A DNA stretch of 64,000 bases from Rhizomys pruinosus. Lineage: Eukaryota; Chordata; Mammalia; Rodentia; Spalacidae. The notes beneath the pieces are model-generated. The model searched no databases. It worked only from the letters and a program-made list of their open reading frames with translations, and was not told where the DNA came from. The DNA is taken from positions 676,616-740,615 of the forward strand of contig VZQC01013712.1 of the NCBI GenBank assembly GCA_009823505.1, written 5' to 3'. A program made the translations under genes and the position numbers. Of the stretch, positions 43,401 through 53,334 are shown piece by piece (position 1 is the first letter of the stretch; every line of letters starts with the position of its first letter).

Positions 43401-44379
43401 ATGAAACTGAAACCCTACTTTTCACCATGTATTAAAAATCAACTCCAAATGGATTAAAGACCTCAATATGAAACCAGAAACCCTGAAAATGGTAGAAGAA
43501 AATGTCAGCAGAAACCTACAAAATATGGCCATAGGAAAAGACTTTCTAGATCAGACAGCAGCTGCATTGGAACCAAGGTCAACAATAGACAAGTGGGACC
43601 TCATTAAACTCAAAAGCTTCTGTACAGTGAAAGAAACAAAAAAGTAAAGAGAAAACCCACAGAGTGAGAGGAAACCTTCAACAGTGATATATCTGATAGA
43701 GCATTAACATCCCGAATATATAAATTACACAAAAAACAAAAGAGCAAGAAAACAAAGAACTCTGTCAAAAGATGGAGTAAAGAGCTGAATAGAAAATTCA
43801 CAAATGAAGAAGGGAAGATGGCTGAGAAACATCTCAAAAGTGTTCAATGTTGCTAATAATTAAGGAGATGCAAATTAAAACCAGCTTAAGATTTCACCTT
43901 ACCCTAATATGACTGGGTAAGATTAGGGGAACAAATGACACCAAGTACTGGAGAGGTTGTAGGGAAAGGGGAACACTCATTCACTGCTGGTGGGAATGCA
44001 AACTCACATAACCCCTATGGAAAGCAGTGTGGGCAACTCGTAAAGGACTGAAAATGAGCCTACCACCTGATCCAGTCATATAACAACTGGTTATATACCC
44101 ACAAGACTCATTCTATTGCAGAGGTACATGCACATCTATGTTTATTGTAGGCTTTTCACAATAGTGAATAGAAGGAAGCAACCCAAATGTTCCCCAACCA
44201 ATGAGTGGATAAAGAAAATATGGTACATCTACACAATGGAGGTCTATGCAGCAGTAAAGAAAGATGACATCATGAACTTTGCAGGTAAATGGATGGAGCT
44301 AGAAGACATTATGTTAAGTAAAGTTACACAGTCCCAGAAAAACAAACGAGGAATGGTAGCTCTCATTTGTGGATACTAA
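40422..44379 (+). pseudogene. L1 ORF2p remnant (endonuclease-reverse transcriptase)
   Basis: It opens with LNINCLNSPIKRHRL and CCLQETHL, the N-terminal part of the APE-type endonuclease. The reverse-transcriptase block near 42670 reads [10 protein letters not shown], retaining the catalytic ADD. The frame changes repeatedly and carries stops; the last open piece is 44116-44379. It is non-functional. Confidence 0.88.
42155..42304 (+). repeat. B1 SINE, sense, 10-bp TSD
   Basis: Full B1 (AGCTGGGCATGATGGTGC to CCCTGTCTCGAAAAGACA) inside L1 ORF2. TSD ATGCAAATCA is at 42145-42154 and 42305-42314. Confidence 0.95.
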
Positions 44380-44436
44380 CACCAAATCTTTCCTAGTTGC
44401 AGAGCAAACTAAGCATCTCCAATGTTATGTTTCTTT

Positions 44437-44654
44437 GTTTGTTTGTTTGTTTGTTTTTTATGTGTATGAGTGTACTGTTTGCATGTAGGTTGGTGCACCT
44501 GTGTTGTGCAATGCTGCGGAGGTCAGAAGAGGGCGTCGGATTTCCCTGGAGCTGGAGAGATGGCTCAGTGGTTAAGAGCACCGGCTGCTCTTGCAGAGGA
44601 CCCAGAATCAATTCCCAGCACCTACATGGAGGCTAAGAACCGTCTTTAACTCCA
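44437..44654 (-). repeat. B3 SINE with 5' inversion (twin-priming pattern)
   Basis: Left part 44437-44547 is the B3 3' half in antisense with its (TTTG)n-like tail. Right part 44548-44654 is the B3 5' half in sense orientation. The two halves make one element with its 5' half flipped. The TSD is GTTATGTTTCTTT at 44424-44436 and GTTATATTTCTTT at 44655-44667 (12 of 13), proving a single insertion. It lies in the L1 3' UTR. Confidence 0.88.
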
Positions 44655-44925
44655 GTTATATTTCTTTTTTATATGATAGTAGCAGTATGGTTAAAAGGTG
44701 AATCCCCTAATGGTCTTTAGAATTAACCTACCACTTATGTTCAGACTTTGTAATATTGGTATGTGGGTGGAGATTATGTATGCATATTTTAGAGTAATAT
44801 AAAATCAGAGGGAAAAATGTGAATTCTTACAAAAATTCTTATGTTTATGTTTATAAATATAATAGCTTGGCATTGTCTCTTTAAAAAAAATAAATAAAAT
44901 AGATTTAAAAAAAGAAAAATAATTG

Positions 44926-47640
44926 TTGTCTTAGTTTGTTCTCACTGTTCTTCCATCCAATTGTGGAATAGTGTCCTTGTGTCAGAACATGGCTGTTACC
45001 ATAATGAAATCAAAGTAGTAATGGTAACACACATGAGTCCCTCAAATGACTGGGTCTTTTGATATTCTCTCATAGAAGGAATGGGGAAGCTATTAGGCTC
45101 TCAGTGAAGAATCTAGCCAGTCCCTAGCTCCTTTGCCTCTCATCTCAGGTATATGTAATTCTGCATCATTTAGATGTGGTCTTTGGATGTACTAGAATAT
45201 TTATGAGGTAGTACCTCATAAATGAGGTAGGTGGTACCAATCTATGAAACTATTCAGAGGGTCATCATCTGTGCTGGAGTGGGACTTTTAAGTGAGGCAG
45301 CTATTTTATGGTAATTCATATTCTTCACTCATGCCTGTATAAGCCTATGGAAATAGTCTCTCCACATTTGGTATTGGAAGCATCCCTACCTTCATCTCTT
45401 TCAGTATTCCCTTTTTCATTCTTGTTTGAGAGAACTAATCCTTCAGTATTCATGGAAGCTGCAGTGAATGACCTTTTCTGAAGGAGACAGAAATAAAGAA
45501 TGTTTACACCCCCGAAAGCTCACCCATCTATCCTTCTTTACCTGTAATTAGACTCAAGGCTCACAGGCTCTTAGAAATGAGTTATACAGTATTATCAATA
45601 AAGAGATCTGTTATATCCCTGAAGGAACTGAAAAGTGTGAACTTCTGGTGAATATATTTAGGGATGGATTTTAAACATGTGGGATAATCTTTGAAAGAAA
45701 ATCAAACCTAGTTCAGGAGGAATTTATCAACAAGGAATATTTGAAAAGATATTCTGGGTTAAATGTTGCAGCTTGTACATTTGAAAAAACACAAAAACGT
45801 TTGCTTGTTTTGGTGAATAAAGAAGCAAAGTAAACCAAGTAAACTAATCCTTTCACCTAGCTGGACTTAGATAAAACTGATATGTTGGTCTGTTATTGGT
45901 GCTCTGTTTGGAGTGAGTGGATATTTGTTCACAACACACAGAGGAAAAGTCATGCAGCATTTGATGTTGAAGTAGAGACCCAACAGAACCAAAGAGGTGT
46001 TATGGAGAAGCAGTTGTGTTGCTTCATGATGGTAAGTTACCTCTGGGTGAAGTACCTGTGGGAGCAATTCCAACGTGGCCACATTCCTCACATAGTATGG
46101 AATCAGGATTTTTATAGTCTCCATGTTCTGACTCTTCTATGAATGGTAATACAGCAAGAAACTGAGACTGCTTCATCTGAAGGCGGAGTACCCATAAAAG
46201 GAATCCCAGGGTGGCCATCTTCCTTTATGTGGCATGGAATAACATACTTCCTTGATGACTGAAGCTGGTCACATGAGTACAAGAATGTACCCCCAAATGG
46301 CTGACAGAACCCAGAATATATTCTGAATCCTGAAAATATCATGTACAGCATGGATTTGTTAGGAAGCTCTGGTAGGGGTTGCATTGACCCAGCTATCAGA
46401 GATAAAACATGCATCAAAGATTCAAGTGTCTATCCAGAAAGAACTTGCATATATAAGAGAGAGAGATGGCAGTGGGGGATAGACATGTACACAGTATCTT
46501 AAGTATTAGACTCTCATTTGGTAGGTACTTAGCCATATTTATTGCTGGGAGAAGAGTAAAAATTAGATCTATGCTAAATAGACCTTCCTGGGATCCAAAC
46601 CTTAAGTCCCATGGAAATAACCAGTGAAGAGAGAGAAAATGAGCTAAAAATGGCAGTGAGGTAACTGAGCAATGATAGGTGGTGTGAGACAGCAAGTTCA
46701 TTTCACCAAATAGGACTGTATTCACAGGGAGAAGTTAATTCATTGGGGGCATTGGGTCTGGTATGGGGCTTTGGTGAAATTTCTGACCTCCATGCTGGAT
46801 CTTTATTAGGTAGGTGAGGCTTGGGATGATGTGAGTGACTTACACCAGCATGTAAATCATGTTCATGATATGCCAAATCAAGAATAGATAAAGAGAAAAA
46901 GACAGCTAAAAGGCTCTGTTTATGGCATTTGAAAGCAAATGTGACAAGATTTGGTTCTTAGGAAACTAATTTACAGAATGTCAAATGCTCTGCTTATGAT
47001 TTTTCTGGAAGGATTTAAAACTGAATGGCAAATAAGCAAAGAGATGGCCAACAGGAATGTAGTAGTGATTCCTACTGTATCCCCTGCTTTAGAGGAAGGA
47101 GATCCTGTGGGGTGGGATCTCCCCTAGCTGCATTTCTAACAGTGTGGCCAAGGATGCCTGCAGGTGAGGACCACAGAGGATGAGGTCAGACTCCACATTG
47201 AATTGTGTATTTATTGATCTCTTAGTAATATGCAGAATATTTTGGTTTGTGTAGATGCTGGACCAAATGTCTTTTGGTTTCAGAGAGTCCTAGAAGTATC
47301 AGGAGAAGTGGACATCATTGGAAGGATATGGAAATAGAGTGGTGCAGGAGCAAAGAATTAAGCTTGGCCTAGGGGTGAAGAATTATCCTCCAGAGTATTC
47401 TGTATACCAATTTCTCTTGGAAGTAGAGATTGTTTGCACAGCCTGGACCCTTTTCAGCAGCTAGATATGGCCTATGAAGAAGCAGAGACATACTGCAGTG
47501 CCAGCCTGGAGACATTCAGACACAAAACCCTGCTTGTCCAGAGTGGTGTGTGCAATTGCACATCAGCTAGAGTATGATCCTGATATAATTTGGCTCTGGT
47601 CAGGTCAGGGAGTAGAAACCAGCACTGTTGAGGCACTGAA
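44926..47640. other. Unassigned 2.7-kb stretch
   Basis: No named repeat or gene is recognised. A 23-bp palindrome (arms TTTATGAGGTA) is at 45200-45222. A diverged duplication of about 70 bp is present at 46045-46110 and 46175-46240. It may be an old ERV or MaLR interior. Confidence 0.4.
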
Positions 47641-47643
47641 ATT

Positions 47644-47690
47644 GTGTGTGTGTGTGTGTGTGTGCATGTTTATGTGTTTGTGTGTGTAGT
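47644..47690 (+). repeat. (GT)n microsatellite
   Basis: GT dinucleotides with an internal CATGTTTATGTGTTT interruption. Confidence 0.9.
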
Positions 47691-47936
47691 AGCAGCTCCC
47701 CTGCAGTATCCCAGGATGAGGAAGCAGATGGCTCATGAGGAATGATGGTGAAGTAGAGAGTTGTATAAAGTAGTGCCTCAAATCCATGCTGCTATACCCC
47801 ACACTGCTCTTCTGAGGAAACAATTGATAGAGGCAAAGGAATCCTTTTTTGGACATTGGTAACATTTGAAAAGAATCACCATAGCTGATGAATCCCATGA
47901 CCAACTGGCACTTTCTGGAATGCATGGCTGTGGGTG

Positions 47937-48124
47937 TTTTAATTTGCTTTTCTGTTGCTATGATATAATACTGACAAAAAGTAACTTGGAAAGGCAGAGT
48001 GTACTTCATCTTACAGGTTTCATTTGTTCATGAAGGGAAGACAAGGCAGGAATTTAAGGAAGGATCCCAGAGTAGAAACTATGGAGAAACACTGCTTACT
48101 GGCTTGTAAACTATCTCATGCTCA
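47937..48124 (-). repeat. MaLR-like LTR remnant, antisense
   Basis: TTTGCTTTTCTGTTGCTATG, ACTGACAAAAAGTAACTTG and CACTGCTTACTGGCTTG follow the order of an antisense MaLR LTR, strongly diverged. Confidence 0.5.
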
Positions 48125-48356
48125 GCCAACTTTGTTTTTAATTTTTTTAATTATTTTTATTTTTATGTTTATGAGTACATTGCCTGAATATATGTAAGTG
48201 CACCTGTGTCATGCAATGTCCATGGAGGTCAGAAGAGGGTAACAGAACCCCTGGAACTGGAGTTATAGATGGTTGTTAGGATGCTGGGAACCAAAACCAG
48301 GTCTTCTGCAAAAACAGCCGGTGCTCTTAACCACTGAAACATCTCTTCAGCTCTTC
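48125..48356 (-). repeat. B3 SINE, antisense
   Basis: T-rich tail, ATGTTTATGAGTACATTGCC, GGAGGTCAGAAGAGGG and CTCTTAACCACTGAAACATC, ending in the reversed head TCTTCAGCTC. Its last bases form the start of the inverted repeat at 48339. Confidence 0.85.
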
Positions 48357-48636
48357 CTTTAATGTATTATTATTACTATTATTATTATTATTATTATTAT
48401 TATTAGGTCTTTTTGAGACAGGGTCTCCCTGTAGCCCCAGCTGTCCTGGAATTTACTCTGTAGACCAGGCTGGCCTTGAACTCACAGAGATCCACCTGCC
48501 TCTGCCTCCTAAGTGCTAGGACTAAAGGAGTGTGCCACCATGCCTGGCTGAGATTTTTTTTGACAAAGTCCAGCCTGGTCTACAGAGTAAATTCCAGGAC
48601 AGCTGGGGCTACAGGGATACCCTGTCTCAAAAAGAC

Positions 48637-48673
<37 letters not shown>

Positions 48674-48698
48674 ATTAAAGGAAGAGCTGAAAAGATGT
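48339..48698. repeat. Near-perfect inverted duplication around a B1
   Basis: Left arm is 48339-48473 and right arm is 48570-48698, with a 96-bp spacer. The arms contain the end of a B3 head, flank CTTCCTTTAATGTA, an ATT microsatellite and the first part of an antisense B1. Because unique flank and microsatellite are included, this is an inverted duplication, not two SINE insertions. Confidence 0.93.
48406..48549 (-). repeat. B1 SINE, antisense
   Basis: GGTCTTTTTGAGACAGGGTC through GACCAGGCTGGCCTTGAAC to GTGCCACCATGCCTGGC, full length. Its left half is copied in inverted form at 48570-48645. Confidence 0.95.
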
Positions 48699-48699
48699 G

Positions 48700-48921
48700 C
48701 TCTCTTAGCTTCCTGTTCCTGACACATGCTGTCATGCCTACACCACATTACAGAATCCTTCTGGGCAGGTGATGACATAACTTTTTTCCCCATCAGATTG
48801 ACCATGTTGATCTAAAAAAAATAATAAAAGTTTCCTTCTGGAACCTTAAGCCAAAATAAACTATTTTATAATGTGCCTTTGTTCATGTTATTTATCACAG
48901 CAACATAAAAGTAATGAATAC
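48700..48921 (+). repeat. MaLR-type LTR 3' part, diverged
   Basis: AAGCCAAAATAAAC, TTATCACAGCAACATAAAAG and TAATGAATACA match the 3' end of the 4233-type LTR. The upstream part is weak. Confidence 0.6.
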
Positions 48922-50106
48922 AATACCGATCAAAATGACTTTCATAAATTCTCCAGCAGTGCATGTCTACAAACATTTAAAAATGTTGAAAATTCAAAAG
49001 AAGGTACCCTGCATTGGTGCATAAAGCCACTACCAGAACCCCTAAGGTGAGTGAATGAAACACCCAGTGCCAGGAGTGGGGTACCTTCCCGTGAGTTGTT
49101 GGCTAGGGAGGCCCTAGAAGCCTCATACACAATAAATTGTTGCCACTGCTATTGGTTGTATGACAGAACTAGATGGGAAGACATTAGTGCTGAATGCATC
49201 ACAATGGAAGCCTTGGTTTAAGAACATAGTGAAATCAAATTGGGCCTGATCTGGAAGCTTGTTCTTAGCTGGTTAGCATGCATACTACTGGAGGTTACTA
49301 TGTAGTCTGCTGGGGGAATTGACACCAAGGTGTTGCTCAGTTATGGACACAGCATGTTAAAACTATCAAAATGCCAATATGTGCCCACTGGTACAATGAG
49401 TACAACAGTTTTCAAATAGGATTTAATGTACACTCAACAGGAAAGACTCCAATTTTAGTATTGTATGCCCCTGGGAAAGCCAGAGGCCCTAGTGGGGAAG
49501 CTTCTGCTGTTATTTTGTTAAATTATAATATTTGTCCATCAAATTTTCTTTTAAACATGTTTCTTTTTTCACATAGATAATTACTGATGCTGACTTGTTC
49601 AAAATAACTTTTTGAAGTGGGCACTAGTTATGTAGAGACTCATAACCAACCACTCAAACTGCTGATGAGATTAATTGAATATTGCTGTGACATAGTGATC
49701 AGCCCTATATGGGAGAAGCTAATCAAACATTTACATGACCCTTTTCACAGCTCAGCGTACATTGTGGAAAAAGTTGAGAAAGAAAATGTAAGGGCTGAAG
49801 GAAGTGATGAAATATGATGGAAACACTTTCCAGACAAGACATGGCTGTACTACCAACTGAAATCAGAGCCACCAGGAATCCCCAAAGGAAACCCTCCCAA
49901 GATAGAGTCTATTATTGCTGTTCCCTTGTACCAGAAAGAATTGGGGTAATTGTTAGACCCTTATGTGGAATTCTAGTCACTCAATCTTTCACCCTCCAGC
50001 CAGCACTATGTAAACCTTTCCCTTCATGGGCCACCCATATTGGACTAGGATTTCAGTCATGAAACTTTTGGGAGATCATCCATATTCAGTAAGTAACCTC
50101 TCACTC
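48922..50106. other. Unassigned DNA, possibly retroelement interior
   Basis: No domain is recognised. Several short open frames (49371-49580, 49617-49817, 49814-50062) follow one another on +, but none shows a motif I can name. It lies downstream of a MaLR-like LTR end, so a decayed interior is one possibility. Confidence 0.35.
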
Positions 50107-50112
50107 ATGTTC

Positions 50113-50771
50113 TGCGGGAATATCCAGTTTGAATTGGAGGCTAGTTTTCAGTGAGCACACCTCAAGGCACCATGTGGATGAGAGTCAAGGGATTTCTCTG
50201 ACCCCACCCCAAGGAGGAGCAAACAACGCGGCCTAGCTGGATGATGCTGGGTGGGGCAACTGTGTGCAATGGTGAGGAGTTGGAGGGCCTATGATTAGCT
50301 CTGGGAACCGACATCATTTAGTTTATAAAAGCAGGCTGTAGGAAGGAAAAAATTTGAATTTCATAGTAACATCATCACGGAATTCCCGCCCTTCATTTTT
50401 ATTAATTATTGCATGCATACAGGACAAGGTAGGCCTGCATTTTGTTCGAGTGGCCAGTGGGATGGAAAGAGGTCCCCTTGCAGACCACCAATCTGGGTAG
50501 CTGGTGTTATGAGTGGACATAGGTTGAAGATAGGCCAACAGCCATCAGCCTGAAATTCCTGTCCAGGGTTCAGCAGTCTCTGGCCAGGTAGGAAGTCATG
50601 GCCAAGAGTGGAACACGTGTCTCATGGGTCCAGGCTAAGGTCCTGAGTTGGAAGTACCTCTCAGGTTGCATTATGGAAGTAACCAACTGATCTCTGCACT
50701 GAGGGGTCAGTTCCCCTTCCAGTTAGCAGGGCCTTGTGGTCCTGTTCAGCACAAAAATAAAGCTTCCTACA
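50113..50771 (+). mobile_element. ERVK-type solo LTR copy B, 6-bp TSD ATGTTC
   Basis: TGCGGGAATATCCAG ... AATAAAGCTTCCTACA. ATGTTC is found at 50107-50112 and 50772-50777. A 6-bp TSD is typical of ERV2/ERVK. It has a TTTATAAAAGCAGG TATA-like region and AATAAA near the 3' end. Confidence 0.92.
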
Positions 50772-50777
50772 ATGTTC

Positions 50778-51590
50778 CTGTATGTAAGCTTATTAAAGTC
50801 AATGATTCATTATGCTGTACTTGAATGTAATCATTCCTTTAGTCTATCATTGGTTCCCTACCTAGAATGAATAGACATCTTTACATCAACCTAAGAAAAG
50901 TAAAACAACACAGTTTATGCAGGATTCCTTTAAATTCTTAGGTATTTAGAAGGTTTATAGAGTGGAACATACACAAAATTGTTTTGAAAATATCTTGTTG
51001 GAATTTTTGCAAGTCTCAGTTTTTGGGCATGATTATATTAGGTTGATCTTAAAAGGCAAAAGAAAGGTAAACACAGGGAGTAGGACACATGGCTGAAACT
51101 GTAGCCTTGGTGCCCCCTAGTGTCAGGAGAGTTTATCAAACACATTAGAAAGCTATTGCCTTCCCTATGTCAAAGAGTTATAATGCCCCAACCAAGATAT
51201 CATTCAAGCATATGTGTTTGTGCCCATACCATAACTTGTTATAATCTTTAATATTTGTTACTATTTGTGCTTTATTAGTAGAATTAAAATGATAGGAATA
51301 AATGGGACGACTCACAAATGACACCCAGGCGTGTGGCTGGAGGAAGCCCTGACAAATTTGGTATGCGAGCCTGCAAATCTTGCCTTTTTCTTGTCAACTT
51401 TCTTCTCTCTATCTTAACATCTATCTTTTGCCATGCAGCTGTCTCTCCTGTTCCGCAGACTGAATGGGAGGTGGATCTGAGAACATGTAATGTGACTTTG
51501 CACACATGGAGGAAACCAGCCTAGCCCTGTCTTGGCCAGTGTCCCATCCCCCCAGGCATATACCTCCTAACTGAGTCACTCCTGCAGGCT
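50778..51590. other. Unassigned DNA
   Basis: It includes 51165-51285, which is shared with 13330-13445. No gene is seen. Confidence 0.4.
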
Positions 51591-51640
51591 ATAAAAGCCA
51601 GTGACTTCCAGGCTGAGTATAATATCAAGCCTTACTAGCC
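51591..51640 (+). promoter_or_regulatory. TATA-like promoter candidate, possibly part of an LTR
   Basis: GGCTATAAAAGCCAGTGAC is a strong TATA-box context downstream of a C-rich stretch (51545-51560). No transcript evidence exists and no matching LTR ends were found. Confidence 0.25.
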
Positions 51641-52250
51641 ACACTTGGCCTTGGAATCATTTTTCATAATTTTACAAGCCTAATATAAAACCTTTGGGTT
51701 CTAAGTTTTAAAAACTAAGTTTTAAAAACTGTAGAAGAAACCAGTCTTTCTGGTTCAGCTCCGGCTTAAGGCCTTCATATGTAAATTTCCTCCAAGTTTG
51801 CTCAATTGCTCTGTCAAGGATGAAGCCCACTCCTTTCTGATGCAAATTAAGTCCTTTCACCGTAACCATCCTAACTGAGCAGTTCTTTTTTTTTTTTTAA
51901 AGGGAAGGAGTTTTTCTTCATAAAGCTCAAAGTTAAAAAGCCGTATTAGTCTGCTTTAATATTCTCTCTAAGAGTCTTTCCTTTGTGGGAGATTACAGCT
52001 GTCTGTAATCTCCATGACATTTTTTGAGATAATTTTAAGCCATGGCCACTTAATAGCTTTCTCTTAAATTTTGTATACAAAACCTGCTTTTAGATAAAAT
52101 TGTATTGGCCTCTTGTGGATTTTGGGGGTACCTGCTTCTGAGTAACTTTTCCTACCTAAATCTACCAGCTATTTGTGGATCCACAATTGGCGTTCAGTTT
52201 AAGTAATTCAAATCTTTCTCAGCATGCTTAACTTAAATTGTAATTTTATT
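51641..52250. other. Unassigned AT-rich DNA
   Basis: No gene or named repeat is recognised. Possibly old retroelement interior. Confidence 0.4.
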
Positions 52251-52254
52251 TTGT

Positions 52255-52402
52255 CTTTTCAAGACAGGGTCTCCCTGTAGCCCCAGCTGTCCTGTAAATC
52301 ACTCTGTAGACCAGGCTGGCCTTGAACTCATAAAGATCCGCCTGCCTCTGCCTCCCCAGTGCGAGGATTAAAGGCATGCATGTGCCACCATGACCAGCTA
52401 AT
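52255..52402 (-). repeat. B1 SINE, antisense
   Basis: CTTTTCAAGACAGGGTCTCC through GACCAGGCTGGCCTTGAAC to GTGCCACCATGACCAGC, full length. Confidence 0.93.
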
Positions 52403-52727
52403 TTGTAATATTTTTACTTAACCTTGGGTACTCTAGATATCTTTTGAGTAAGAATAGGTGCACAACTGAAATTAATTGGTTTATTTAATTTTCATTTTGG
52501 TCTTTTTAAATGTGTTTCACCTCAAAGAATTTTTCTCACAGAATTCCTGATTACAAATGGCTTTTGCTCTGGCACCACCTGCCTACCTGCTGTGCACATC
52601 CCTGCTGGGGAACTGAGCACATGGTGTCTTAATACCAATTTATCTAAATCACGCCTAAATTTAATTTAAACTGTCTTTTATAATTTGACTTAAAGTAACA
52701 GTTTATTTAATTTCAGCATTTTGGAGA
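52403..52727. other. Unassigned DNA
   Basis: Nothing recognisable apart from AT-rich sequence leading up to an LTR. Confidence 0.4.
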
Positions 52728-53234
52728 TGAGGAGATAGAGTTAATTCCAGACCTCTACTCTGGACAAACAAAGGTTAAGCATTCACCTTTCCCAGGCAGA
52801 AGTCCACCAGATGCATACCAGGGATTCAGAAACAAGCCCAGTGGCATTCACCCCCCACAGGCTGAAGTCCACCAGATGCATCAGGAGGATTGAGAAACAG
52901 GCCTGGTGGAAAAACCAAGAACCAAGAATAACCAGTTTCAGGACATGATGCCCTGAATCACCCCAGACTAGGCCAGATGTACCCAACCAATAAGAGCTCC
53001 ACACACACTCACCTCATACCCCTACCCAATGAAATGCCAAGGCATGGAAACCCCCTGCTTGCAGATTTTTCCCTTTAAAAGATCTTTCCCCTTGAGCTGC
53101 TGGGCTGATTCCCCCAGCCTGCTGCATCAGGAGGGTGGCAGTCCAAGCTCAAACTTGAATAAAACTCTCTTTGCAATTGCATCAGAGTCATGTCTCCTAG
53201 TGGACTGTGGGAGCCCTGCAACTTGGGCATTACA
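52728..53234 (+). mobile_element. ERV1-type solo LTR with duplicated U3 element, 4-bp TSD GAGA
   Basis: A 507-bp TG...CA LTR flanked by GAGA (52724-52727, 53235-53238). U3 holds two copies of a roughly 65-bp repeat (about 52780-52912, each with GAAGTCCACCAGATGCAT or close). A CCAAT box is at 52987-52991, TTTAAAA at 53074-53080 and AATAAA at 53158-53163. This order is that of a gammaretrovirus-like LTR promoter. Confidence 0.88.
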
Positions 53235-53334
53235 GAGACAAAAACATGGATTTCTATGGGAGCTTACAGGCCCTGGAGTTCTAAAAAAAAAGACACTTGC
53301 TGCTCTGATTTTTTAAATAAGTATTAATAAAAGC

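Larger units (their letters stand above)
39660..44925 (+). mobile_element. L1 no. 2, sense, 5'-truncated, ORF1 and ORF2 remains
   Basis: It contains the C-terminal part of ORF1p (39886-40311), then ORF2 endonuclease start (from about 40422), reverse transcriptase (about 42360-42910), the C-terminal region to about 44380, 3' UTR and an A-rich tail at 44882-44925. ORF2 is broken by many frameshifts and stops. A B1 (42155-42304) and a rearranged B3 (44437-44654) are inserted. It is an old, dead copy. Confidence 0.9.

Noticed and set aside
44455..44654. Two independent B3 insertions in opposite orientation
   Set aside because: One TSD surrounds both halves and the halves complement each other into one element.
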